A DNA stretch of 64,000 nucleotides. It comes from Achromobacter sp. Root83 (GTDB taxonomy: Bacteria > Pseudomonadota > Gammaproteobacteria > Burkholderiales > Burkholderiaceae_B). Numbering within the stretch: the stretch's first letter is position 1; every line of letters starts with the position of its first letter. Under the pieces are notes generated by a model. It was not told the DNA's origin. It was given only the letters and a program-made list of their open reading frames with translations, and did not search any database. A program made the position numbers and the translations under genes. Below, piece by piece: positions 42,212 through 49,770 of this stretch. The stretch spans positions 1,102,424 through 1,166,423 of the forward strand of contig NZ_LMIU01000001.1 in the NCBI RefSeq assembly GCF_001428845.1, read 5' to 3'.

Positions 42212-42990
42212 TGGACGCCGGCCAGCCGTCCCCCTCCCGCAGGACATTGCGGTTTCGCAGCGAGATCGCGGACTTCTGGCGCTTCATCCGCCATCCGCAT
42301 CCCGTCTCGCGCCAGCCGGGACGAACCCAGGCCAGCGGGCTGGTGGCGGATTGGTGGCCGGGCGTCGGCCCGGGTCGCATCCTGGCCTGGGCCGCCGTGC
42401 TGTGGGCCGTGAATCTGTTTGCGCTGGGCCCCGTGGCCGTCGCCGCCGCGGGCCTGGGCGGCGTCACCCATCGGCTGGACCCCCACAACATACCCTGGCT
42501 AACCGCCGTCCTGTGGGCGCCGCTGGTCGAGGAAATGCTGTTCCGGTACGGATTGCGCCGGCCCCTGCAAGTCCTGTGGCTGATCCCGGCGCTGGTCCCC
42601 GTGGTGCTTTGGGGTCCCAAGGTGTGGACGGGCCTGCTGCTGGCCGCCTTCATCATCCTGGCATGCTGGGGCACCCGCCAACGCGCGGAGCCGCTGAAAG
42701 GCTGGGACACAACCTGGAGGCGGTACTACCTGAAGCACTTCGGCCTGGTGTTCCATCTGGTCGCGCTGACGTTCGCCGCGGTCCACCTGACCAACTTCGT
42801 CTTCAACAAGACGCCGTACTGGCTGCTGCCGCTGCTGGTGCTGCCGCAGTGGCTGACCGGCCTGGTGCTCGGCTGGATGCGCGTGCGGCGCGGCATCGGC
42901 GCGGCCATCCTGCTGCATTCCATCTTCAATGCCGGTCCCATCCTGCTGATCTGGGCCGTCATGCGCTGGGTGCCCGCCGCGGCGAATTAG
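42211..42990 (+). CDS. CPBP-family intramembrane metalloprotease
   Basis: 259 residues with about six to seven membrane segments. Motif 1 is VEEMLFRYGLRRPL (EExxxR), motif 2 is LTFAAVHLTNF (FxxxH), and motif 3 is ILLHSIFNAG (HxxxN). These are the Abi/CPBP (Rce1-like) glutamic or metal-dependent intramembrane endopeptidase signatures. The start overlaps the pth stop (TGATG at 42209-42213), suggesting coupled translation. The substrate is unknown; bacterial members serve in bacteriocin immunity or protein maturation. Confidence 0.82.
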   Translation: MDAGQPSPSRRTLRFRSEIADFWRFIRHPHPVSRQPGRTQASGLVADWWPGVGPGRILAWAAVLWAVNLFALGPVAVAAAGLGGVTHRLDPHNIPWLTAVLWAPLVEEMLFRYGLRRPLQVLWLIPALVPVVLWGPKVWTGLLLAAFIILACWGTRQRAEPLKGWDTTWRRYYLKHFGLVFHLVALTFAAVHLTNFVFNKTPYWLLPLLVLPQWLTGLVLGWMRVRRGIGAAILLHSIFNAGPILLIWAVMRWVPAAAN

Positions 42991-43086
42991 CGGGGCCGCA
43001 TGCCCGCCTCCCGCCCAGGTTCCCATTCGCCCGGGCGGGGTAAACTAGAACGTTAACGATCAATACCGTACTTACACAGGATTCCC

Positions 43087-44178
43087 ATGGCTCTGCAATG
43101 CGGCATCGTCGGCCTGCCCAACGTTGGCAAATCGACACTCTTCAATGCTCTGACCCGCGCCGGCATCGCCGCCGAGAACTACCCGTTCTGCACCATCGAA
43201 CCCAACGTCGGTGTGGTCGAGGTGCCGGATCCGCGTCTGCAGAAGCTGGCTGAAATCGTCAAGCCCGAACGCATCCTGTCGGCCACCGTCGAATTCGTCG
43301 ACATCGCGGGCCTGGTCGCCGGCGCGAGCAAGGGCGAAGGCCTGGGCAACCAGTTCCTGTCGCACATCCGCGAAACCGACGCCATCGTCAACGTGGTGCG
43401 CTGCTTCGAAGACCCCAACGTGATCCACGTGGCCGGCAAGGTCGACCCCATCGCCGACATCGAAGTCATCGAGACCGAACTTGCCCTGGCTGACCTGCAG
43501 ACCGCCGAAAAGGCCCTGCAACGCCACCAGAAGACCGCGCGTTCGGGCGACAAGGAAGCGCAGCGCATCGTGGCCGTGCTGGAAAAGTGCATCGCCCAGT
43601 TGAACGAAGCCAAGCCCATCCGCGCGCTGGACCTGACCACCGAGGAAAAGGCCGACATCGCCCAGCTCTGCTTCATCACCGCCAAGCGCGCGATGTACGT
43701 GGGCAACGTCGCCGACGACGGCTTCACCAACAACCCGCTGCTCGACCGCCTGACCGAATTCGCCGCGTCCCGCAACGCACCGGTCGTGGCCATCTGCGCC
43801 GCCATCGAATCCGAAATCGTTGACCTGGACGACGCCGACCGCCAGGCCTTCCTGTCCGACATGGGCATGGAAGAACCGGGCCTGAACCGCCTGATCCGCG
43901 CCGCCTTCAAGCTGCTGGGCCTGCAAACGTACTTCACCGCGGGCGTGAAGGAAGTGCGCGCCTGGACGGTCGCGATCGGCGCCACCGCGCCGCAGGCCGC
44001 AGGCGTCATCCACACCGACTTCGAACGCGGCTTCATCCGCGCGCAGACGATCGCCTATGAAGACTTCATTGCCTACAAGGGCGAGCAGGGCGCGAAGGAA
44101 GCGGGCAAGATGCGCGCGGAAGGGAAGGAATACATCGTGCAGGATGGGGACGTGATGAACTTTTTGTTCAACGTCTGA
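43087..44178 (+). CDS. ychF: Redox-regulated ribosome-binding ATPase YchF
   Basis: 363 residues, exactly the family length. The N-terminal Walker A is [14 protein letters not shown] with [19 protein letters not shown] as switch. The unusual NVVRCF replaces the NKxD motif, giving ATP preference. A coiled-coil insert ([19 protein letters not shown]) is followed by the C-terminal TGS domain with [19 protein letters not shown]. It binds ribosomes and affects oxidative-stress responses. Confidence 0.98.
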   Translation: MALQCGIVGLPNVGKSTLFNALTRAGIAAENYPFCTIEPNVGVVEVPDPRLQKLAEIVKPERILSATVEFVDIAGLVAGASKGEGLGNQFLSHIRETDAIVNVVRCFEDPNVIHVAGKVDPIADIEVIETELALADLQTAEKALQRHQKTARSGDKEAQRIVAVLEKCIAQLNEAKPIRALDLTTEEKADIAQLCFITAKRAMYVGNVADDGFTNNPLLDRLTEFAASRNAPVVAICAAIESEIVDLDDADRQAFLSDMGMEEPGLNRLIRAAFKLLGLQTYFTAGVKEVRAWTVAIGATAPQAAGVIHTDFERGFIRAQTIAYEDFIAYKGEQGAKEAGKMRAEGKEYIVQDGDVMNFLFNV

Positions 44179-44185
44179 TCGTCAT

Positions 44186-44259
44186 CCGGTCCCGCATTCG
44201 CCGGGACCGGAATCTGTTTGAAGCGAGGCCCCGGAAAGAAATCCTCTCTCCGGGGCCTC
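44186..44259. terminator. Two strong hairpins between convergent ychF and the Bug-receptor gene
   Basis: CCGGTCCCG (44186-44194) pairs with CGGGACCGG (44202-44210). GAGGCCCCGGA (44225-44235) pairs with TCCGGGGCCTC (44249-44259). Neither is followed by a long T tract, but the pair occupies the whole convergent gap and probably ends both transcripts. Confidence 0.7.
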
Positions 44260-44279
44260 GGCGTTTGGCGCCCGCGTTT

Positions 44280-45296
44280 TCAACCCGCCTGAACGTACCC
44301 CGTCACCCGGATCATCTCCTTGTACTTCGCCACCTCGCGCGCATAGGCGGCGGCCGCATCCTCCAGGCTCATGCGGGGCGAAACGTTGCGTCCATCCGCT
44401 TCCAGTTTGGCGATGACGGTCTTGTCTTCCAGGGCGTGGCCGATTGCCTTGTTCAGGGCTTCCTTGACGGCTACGGGCGTGCCTTTCTTCACGTAGTAGC
44501 CGGCGTAGCTGGCGTATTCGAAATCGGCCAGCGCGGGCGTGTCGGCGATGCTGGGCACGTGCGCCAGCACGGCGGGCTTGTTCTTCGACAGCACGGCGAT
44601 CGCCTTGAATCGTCCGCCCTTGATCATTTCCAGCATCGACGCCTGGAAGGGCATGATGCTGAAATCGATCTGGCCGCCGGCCAGATCCTGGATGACGGGT
44701 GCGGTGCCGCTGTAGGGCACGTGCGTGAACGGCACCTTCACGACCTTGCCCAGGTGTTCCGTGATCAGGTGGTAGAGGGATCCGACTCCCACCGTTCCGT
44801 AGGTCAGGGACTCGGATGCATCGCGCTGGCCGGCCAGTTTCAGGAAGTCTTCGACCGAGTTGACGGGCAGCTCGGCGCGCACCAGCAGCACCAGATGCGT
44901 GATGGTGATGGGCTGGAGGCTCTCGAAGGCGTCGGGCTGGTAGCGGACGGCGCGGTTGGTCAGCGGCGGCAGAATCAGTTCGTTCTGCGTGCCCTGGAAG
45001 AATATGCCGCCGTCGGCTTTGGCATTGAGCACCTTGGAGGCCGCGATCGTGCCGGTGGCGCCGCCCAGGTTTTCAACCACGACCCGCGCGCCGAGGCTGT
45101 CGCCGATGGGGCCGCTCAGGATGCGCGCGCTGACGTCGCTGGGGCCGCCGGCGGGGTAGGGAACCATCATGCTGACCGGGCCAGCGGGATAGGCCTGCGC
45201 CTGGGCGGATTTCATCCACAAGGCGGCGGGCGCGAACGCCAGCGCGGCGCTGGCTTTGAGTAGGGAACGGCGGGTCTGCAAAGCGTGTGACGTCAT
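44280..45296 (-). CDS. Bug-family (TctC) periplasmic solute receptor with Tat-type signal
   Basis: 338 residues from ATG (complement 45294-45296), with AGGTGA upstream; a GTG three codons earlier is less likely. The N terminus TRRSLLKASAALAFAPAAL has a twin-arginine signal. The body shows VSMMVPYPAGGPSDVSAR and GTIAASKVLNAKADGGIFF, with the later GGQIDFSIMPFQASMLEMIKGG, typical of tripartite tricarboxylate receptors. No TctA/TctB permease is adjacent, as is common for the many orphan Bug proteins of Bordetella relatives. Partnered with the M20 peptidase gene upstream, it may bind a peptide-like or carboxylate compound. Confidence 0.9.
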   Translation of the reverse strand: MTSHALQTRRSLLKASAALAFAPAALWMKSAQAQAYPAGPVSMMVPYPAGGPSDVSARILSGPIGDSLGARVVVENLGGATGTIAASKVLNAKADGGIFFQGTQNELILPPLTNRAVRYQPDAFESLQPITITHLVLLVRAELPVNSVEDFLKLAGQRDASESLTYGTVGVGSLYHLITEHLGKVVKVPFTHVPYSGTAPVIQDLAGGQIDFSIMPFQASMLEMIKGGRFKAIAVLSKNKPAVLAHVPSIADTPALADFEYASYAGYYVKKGTPVAVKEALNKAIGHALEDKTVIAKLEADGRNVSPRMSLEDAAAAYAREVAKYKEMIRVTGYVQAG

Positions 45297-45348
45297 GAAA
45301 ATCACCTGGTGAGAATGCAGGGTGGTCGGGCGGCGGTCTGGGCGCCGG

Positions 45349-46518
45349 CTACCACTGGGTGTGGGAAAGCCGCAGTATCGTGTTCAGCACCGCCTGTCCC
45401 CGGGGGACGATGGTGCCGACCTCGCAATATTCATCCAGGGTGTGGAATTTGCCGCCGACGGGGCCGGTGCCGCACAGCGTGATGGCGCCCAGGCTGGACG
45501 TCACGCCCGAGTCCGCGCAGCCGCCGCTGAATTCCGCCTCGGCCTTGTGGCCGATCGCGCCCAGTTCGGCCTGGTATAGCTCGAACAGTTTGCGCGATTG
45601 GGCGGTGGGCACGAAGGGTTTGAATTCGCCGGTGATGTCCAGCTTGGACAAGGTGCCCTTGATGAAGGATTTGTTGCAGATGCAGCGGATGCTTCCGACC
45701 AGGGATTCGCGCTGCTCCAGGTTGAAGATGCGCAGGTCGATCGCCGCGCTGGCCGATGGGGCGGAGGTGTTGACGGACAGTCCGCCGTTGACCAGGCCGA
45801 CGTTGACGGTGACGCCCGCGTCGATGTCGGTCAGGGCGTCCAGCGCGACGACCTTGTGCGCCAGTTCGGAGATCGCGCTGATGCCTTCGGCGAAATTCGC
45901 GCCGGAGTGCGCGGCCTTGCCTTCGATTTCCATGTTGAAGAACACGCCACCCTTGCGGCCGGTCACGACGTTGCCCGACGGGCGTCCGGGTTCGGCGTTG
46001 AAGACGAAACCGGCCTGTTTGCCGAACGTGGTGATCGCGTCCTTGCTGAGCGGGGAGCCGATCTCTTCGTCGCAGGTGAACAGGCCGGTGACTTCGGGTA
46101 CGTCCTTGCCACTGCGGGCGATCGCGGCCAGCAGGAAGGCGTTCATGACGATGCCCGATTTCATGTCGGCGACGCCCGGGCCGTAAGCGCGGCCGGCCTC
46201 GATGCGGAACGGCCGCCGGGCGGCTTCGCCCGCCGGGAAGACGGTGTCACAATGCCCCATCAGCAATACCGGCTTGCCCACGGTGCTGCCGCGATTCGCC
46301 GTGACGGAGATGGCGGCTTCGATGTCGCCCGCGTAGTGCGACGTGACGGTCAGCCCATGCAAGGAGAAGAACGCTTCCAGGCGCCGGAACACGCGCGCCA
46401 CGCCCGGCTTGTCATAGCTGTTGGAGTCGATATTGACGATATCGGCCAGCAGGGCAAGCATGGCCGGTTGCTGGCTTTCAAGCCATTGCGCCGCGGTGAG
46501 TCCGTTGTCCAGTGTCAT
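45349..46518 (-). CDS. M20-family metallopeptidase, glutamate carboxypeptidase-like
   Basis: 389 residues. Zinc ligands lie in LMGHCDTVFPAGEA, GPGVADMKSGIVMNAFLLAAI and TCDEEIGSPLSKD (the catalytic Glu pair). The C-terminal ligand His is in GGKFHTLDEYCEVGTIVPR. The sequence resembles carboxypeptidase G2, which releases C-terminal glutamate, but it has no signal peptide, so it should be cytoplasmic. It is 52 bases upstream of the Bug-receptor gene on the same strand and is divergent from an IclR regulator. Confidence 0.9.
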   Translation of the reverse strand: MTLDNGLTAAQWLESQQPAMLALLADIVNIDSNSYDKPGVARVFRRLEAFFSLHGLTVTSHYAGDIEAAISVTANRGSTVGKPVLLMGHCDTVFPAGEAARRPFRIEAGRAYGPGVADMKSGIVMNAFLLAAIARSGKDVPEVTGLFTCDEEIGSPLSKDAITTFGKQAGFVFNAEPGRPSGNVVTGRKGGVFFNMEIEGKAAHSGANFAEGISAISELAHKVVALDALTDIDAGVTVNVGLVNGGLSVNTSAPSASAAIDLRIFNLEQRESLVGSIRCICNKSFIKGTLSKLDITGEFKPFVPTAQSRKLFELYQAELGAIGHKAEAEFSGGCADSGVTSSLGAITLCGTGPVGGKFHTLDEYCEVGTIVPRGQAVLNTILRLSHTQW

Positions 46519-46532
46519 TCCTTATTCCTTAG

Positions 46533-46557
46533 GTATTATTATTTAATACTTAGTATT
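46533..46557. promoter_or_regulatory. Overlapping palindromes between the M20 and IclR genes
   Basis: GTATTA (46533-46538) and TAATAC (46544-46549) form one inverted repeat. AATAC (46545-46549) and GTATT (46553-46557) form a second that overlaps it. The block is very AT-rich within an 81-base divergent gap and is the best candidate operator for the IclR regulator. Confidence 0.6.
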
Positions 46558-46599
46558 ATTATGCGCTACCAGGGCGCAGCTCGACCATTAGGTAAAACG

Positions 46600-47370
46600 A
46601 TGACGACGAATGCACTGTACGTAGGGTCCGTGGGCAAGGCGTTCCAGGTGCTGGACTGTTTCAAGAGCGCGGCGGGCGACCTGAGCCTGACGGAAATCAT
46701 GGAGCGCAGCGGGCTGGACAAGAGCGCCGCGCAGCGCTATGCCTACACGCTGTGTGCCGAGGGATATCTGGAGCAGAACGCGGGGACGCGGCGGTACCGC
46801 CTGGGCACCGGCATGCTGAACCTGACCTTCCATTTCCTGCGCACGCACGCGCTGGTGGAAGCGCTGAACCCCATCATGCTGGACCTGTCGCAAGCCACGG
46901 GCGAGAAGATCAGCCTGTCGTTGCGGGATGGCGATGAGCTTGTCCATGTCATGCGGCACCAGACCCAGACCGAGCACTACCATGCGTCGCTGGTTGGCCG
47001 GCGGGTGCCTTTGTATTGCACGGCCGGCGGGCGCGCGGTGTTGTCGCGGCTGAGCGAGGCCGAGTTGTCCGCGCAGTTGGCGGGGATGGAACTGTCAGCC
47101 CACACGCCCAAGACCTTGACGACTGCCAGGGCGGTCAAGGCAGAGGTCAAGAAGGCGCGCGAACAGGGTTACGCGCTGGTCGTGGACGAGTTCATCGTGG
47201 GCGAGGTCAGCCTGGGCGCGGCGGTGACGAATGCGCAGGGCGAGGCCTATGGGGCGCTGCATGTGGCGGGCGCCTCCCACGCGTGGACGGGCGACGCCTA
47301 CGCGGCGAAGTTCGCGCCTTTGCTGTTGCAGGCCATCGCCCAGTTCCAGCGCCGCAATCCGGAAGATTGA
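46600..47370 (+). CDS. IclR-family transcriptional regulator
   Basis: 256 residues from ATG 46600 with TAGGT upstream; ATG 46561 is possible, and a long open frame further upstream is antisense to the peptidase. The winged helix is in SLTEIMERSGLDKSAAQRYAYTLCAEGYLEQNAGTRRYRLG. The C-terminal effector domain has LVGRRVPLYCTAGGRAVLS and VVDEFIVGEVSLGAAVTNAQGEAYGALHVAG. It probably controls the divergent M20-Bug pair. Confidence 0.9.
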   Translation: MTTNALYVGSVGKAFQVLDCFKSAAGDLSLTEIMERSGLDKSAAQRYAYTLCAEGYLEQNAGTRRYRLGTGMLNLTFHFLRTHALVEALNPIMLDLSQATGEKISLSLRDGDELVHVMRHQTQTEHYHASLVGRRVPLYCTAGGRAVLSRLSEAELSAQLAGMELSAHTPKTLTTARAVKAEVKKAREQGYALVVDEFIVGEVSLGAAVTNAQGEAYGALHVAGASHAWTGDAYAAKFAPLLLQAIAQFQRRNPED

Positions 47371-47388
47371 GGCCAGGCGGAAGCTGGG

Positions 47389-47838
47389 TCAGGCGGCTTT
47401 TTGCCTGTCGCCGGCCGCATGCAGGAAATTCTCTTCCAGCACGCTCAGCACGCGGTTCAGCGTGTCGATATCGGCGGCCGACAGGCCCTTGAGCGACTCT
47501 TCGAAGAAAGCCGCGCGTTTTGGCAAGGCCTGATTCACGACGGCCTGTCCGGCCGGCGTCAGGCTGGCGTTCGTCAGCCGGTTGTCCTGCGCGTCCACGG
47601 CGCGCGCGATCCATCCCAGCTTCTCCATGGCCTGCAATTGGCGCGTCAGCGATGCGGGATCCAGCCGGCAGCGTTCGGCCAGGTGCTTTTGCGAACACGG
47701 GCCGTTTTCATGCAGCGCAAGCAGGATGCGCCATCGCGGCAGCGCGTGACCGACCTTGCTGCTGAACGCGCTTTGCATCACGCGGTAGGTCTGGCCCATG
47801 TGCTGGATGACTTGAAGGCCGTGTTGTTGTTTGGGCAA
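47389..47838 (-). CDS. MarR-family transcriptional regulator
   Basis: 149 residues. The winged helix is GPCSQKHLAERCRLDPASLTRQLQAMEKLGWIARAVDAQDNRLTNASLTPAGQAVV, including the D-x-R wing motif as DAQDNR. It lies three bases downstream of the MFS pump gene in one operon, so it probably represses its own operon through the palindrome at 49454-49475. MarR proteins respond to phenolic or lipophilic compounds; the ligand here is unknown. Confidence 0.92.
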   Translation of the reverse strand: MPKQQHGLQVIQHMGQTYRVMQSAFSSKVGHALPRWRILLALHENGPCSQKHLAERCRLDPASLTRQLQAMEKLGWIARAVDAQDNRLTNASLTPAGQAVVNQALPKRAAFFEESLKGLSAADIDTLNRVLSVLEENFLHAAGDRQKAA

Positions 47839-47841
47839 AGG

Positions 47842-49452
47842 CTACTCTCCGACGCCGGCGGGCTCCGGCTTGGACGGCCGGGCCAATTGCACCAGGGGCA
47901 CGCGCCGCACGCACCAGATCGCGAAGATGGCCACGGCCAGGGCGATGAGCTGCCCTTCATGGATGGCGCCCACCAGCGCGACCCGCGCGATCTCGATCAG
48001 CGACGTTCCATCCTGGCCTCGATGCGCCAATTGTGCCAGGAACTCGGTCTGCGCCGCGGGATTGACCAGCATCTGGGGATCGTTCAGTTCCGGCAGCCAT
48101 TGCGCGGACGCGCCCCGCAGGGTGGATTCGACGCCGTTGAAGTAGCTATGGCTGACCATGGTGCCGACGACCGCCGTGCCCAGCATGCCGCCGATCATGC
48201 GCAGGGACTGCAGCAGCGCGGTGGCGATGCCCAGGTGGCTGCGCCCCGCGGTCTGCTGCGCGAAGACGGTCAGGTTGGGCATGATGAATCCCATGCCCAG
48301 GCCGGCCATCAGCATGTAGATGGCGATGAGCGCATGTGACGTATAGCTATGGGTCGTAACAATCCCCAGGCAGGAAAACGCCATCAGGATGAAGCCGGCG
48401 TACAGCATGCGGTTGGGATTGCGGATGCGGGTGATGATGCGTCCGTTGACGATGCTGCCGACGGTGATGAAGACGACCATGGGGGTGATCAGCAGGCCGG
48501 CATCCTGGGGCGACAGGCCAAAACCGCCTTGCAGCAGCAGCGGCGCGTAGAACAGCAGTGAATACATCGTCACGCCCACCAGCAGGGCCAGCGTGAAAAG
48601 GGTGGCCAGCCCGCGGTTGCGGAACATGTCCAGGGGCAGGAGCGGATGCGGGCAGCGCTTCTCCCACCAGATCAGCACGGCGAAGGACGCGACGCTGCCC
48701 GCGCCCAGCAGCACGAGGGGAAGGCTGAAACCTTCCTTGGGCAGCAATTCCACCAGCAGTTGCAGGCTGCCCAGCGCCAGGGCGATCAGCAGGGCGCCCT
48801 GCCAGTCGAGCCGCACCTTGCCGGAGGTGTGGTTGCGAAGATGCGGCAAGTAGCGCGCCACGAACCAGAGGCCCAGGATGCCGATCGGCAGGTTGACGTA
48901 GAAGACCGAGCGCCAGCCGTAGTGCTCGGTCAGCGCGCCGCCCAGGGTCGGGCCGACGGCGTTGGCGATGCCAAAGGCGGAACTGAGCATGACCTGCCAC
49001 CGCAGCCGCACATGGGGATCGGGGAACAGGTCGGGGATGGACGCGAAGGCGGTGCCCACCAGCATGCCGCCGCCGATGCCCTGCAGCGCCCGCGCCAGCA
49101 CCAGCGAGAGCATGGTGTCGGCGGCGCCGCACAGGGCCGACGCCAGCGTGAACAGCACGATGGCCGCGACCACGAACGGCTTGCGGCCGTAATAATCGCC
49201 GAGCCGGCCGAAGATCGGCACCGTGATGACGGAGGTCAGCAGGTAAGACGTCGCTACCCATGCATACAGTTCGAAGCCCCGCAGTTCCGCCACAATGGTC
49301 GGAAGCGCCGTGCCCACCACCGTCTGGTCGATGGCGACCATCATCATGACGAAGCACATGCCCAGCATGGCCAGCAGGGTCTGCCGGAAAGGAAGGACCT
49401 GGCCGGGCGAGTGCGGAGTTGGCGGGACGGGGGGTGACATTGTTGGATGCAT
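47842..49452 (-). CDS. MFS multidrug efflux transporter, DHA2 (EmrB/QacA) type
   Basis: About 536 residues from ATG (complement 49450-49452); ATG 49440 is an alternative, and the upstream TTG at 49470 lies inside the operator. Fourteen membrane segments are expected. Signatures are MMMVAIDQTVVGTALPTIVAEL (motif D1), FGRLGDYYGRKPFV (motif A) and LQGIGGGMLVGTAF with GPTLGGALTEHYGWRSVFYVNLPIG (motif C). It exports drugs in exchange for protons. It is the first gene of an operon with marR. Confidence 0.92.
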   Translation of the reverse strand: MHPTMSPPVPPTPHSPGQVLPFRQTLLAMLGMCFVMMMVAIDQTVVGTALPTIVAELRGFELYAWVATSYLLTSVITVPIFGRLGDYYGRKPFVVAAIVLFTLASALCGAADTMLSLVLARALQGIGGGMLVGTAFASIPDLFPDPHVRLRWQVMLSSAFGIANAVGPTLGGALTEHYGWRSVFYVNLPIGILGLWFVARYLPHLRNHTSGKVRLDWQGALLIALALGSLQLLVELLPKEGFSLPLVLLGAGSVASFAVLIWWEKRCPHPLLPLDMFRNRGLATLFTLALLVGVTMYSLLFYAPLLLQGGFGLSPQDAGLLITPMVVFITVGSIVNGRIITRIRNPNRMLYAGFILMAFSCLGIVTTHSYTSHALIAIYMLMAGLGMGFIMPNLTVFAQQTAGRSHLGIATALLQSLRMIGGMLGTAVVGTMVSHSYFNGVESTLRGASAQWLPELNDPQMLVNPAAQTEFLAQLAHRGQDGTSLIEIARVALVGAIHEGQLIALAVAIFAIWCVRRVPLVQLARPSKPEPAGVGE

Positions 49453-49453
49453 C

Positions 49454-49475
49454 AATGATTGATAGATCAATCATT
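49454..49475. promoter_or_regulatory. Perfect 10-bp inverted repeat, probable MarR operator
   Basis: AATGATTGAT (49454-49463) and ATCAATCATT (49466-49475) are perfect arms around AG. On the - strand a TAGAAT -10 box (complement of 49473-49478) overlaps the right arm, so a bound dimer would cover the transcription start. The repeat ends two bases before the MFS start codon. Confidence 0.78.
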
Positions 49476-49770
49476 CTAGCCCTACAATCCGCCCGACAGA
49501 AAGTCGTCAGCTTGGGCGATCCCGCTAAGCGGCCCGATTTGTTACGATAGCGGTGTCTGTACGCTGGGTTAGCAGCGTCTTCAGCAGGCCTTCCTTGGTA
49601 GATCCTCCCTTGTCGCCCTTGCCGCAGGCTCGGCAGGAGCGAGGACACGCCCTGAAAGGCAGACAGTTCAATAAGCCTGGCTGGCGGTTTCTGCCGGCAA
49701 CGCACCTTCCCCGCGCCCGGCGCGGTGGTCGGCATCAAGGATTTCCAGTCGAGGTACCGACGGGGCAGCA
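49476..49770 (+). other. Upstream region of the AsmA-like gene
   Basis: About 295 bases without a supported gene. It should hold the AsmA-like promoter. I see only a short CCGCT-A-AGCGG dyad at 49522-49532 and a possible TACGAT -10 at 49543-49548 without a good -35. A 73-codon open frame at 49553-49774 has no protein-like character. Confidence 0.45.

Noticed and set aside
44186..44259. Hairpin pair as a riboswitch
   Set aside because: The hairpins lie between the 3' ends of convergent genes, not in a leader, so a termination role is simpler.
45598..46599. A 334-codon upstream extension of the IclR gene
   Set aside because: It is antisense to the M20 peptidase gene, and the family N terminus starts just after ATG 46600.
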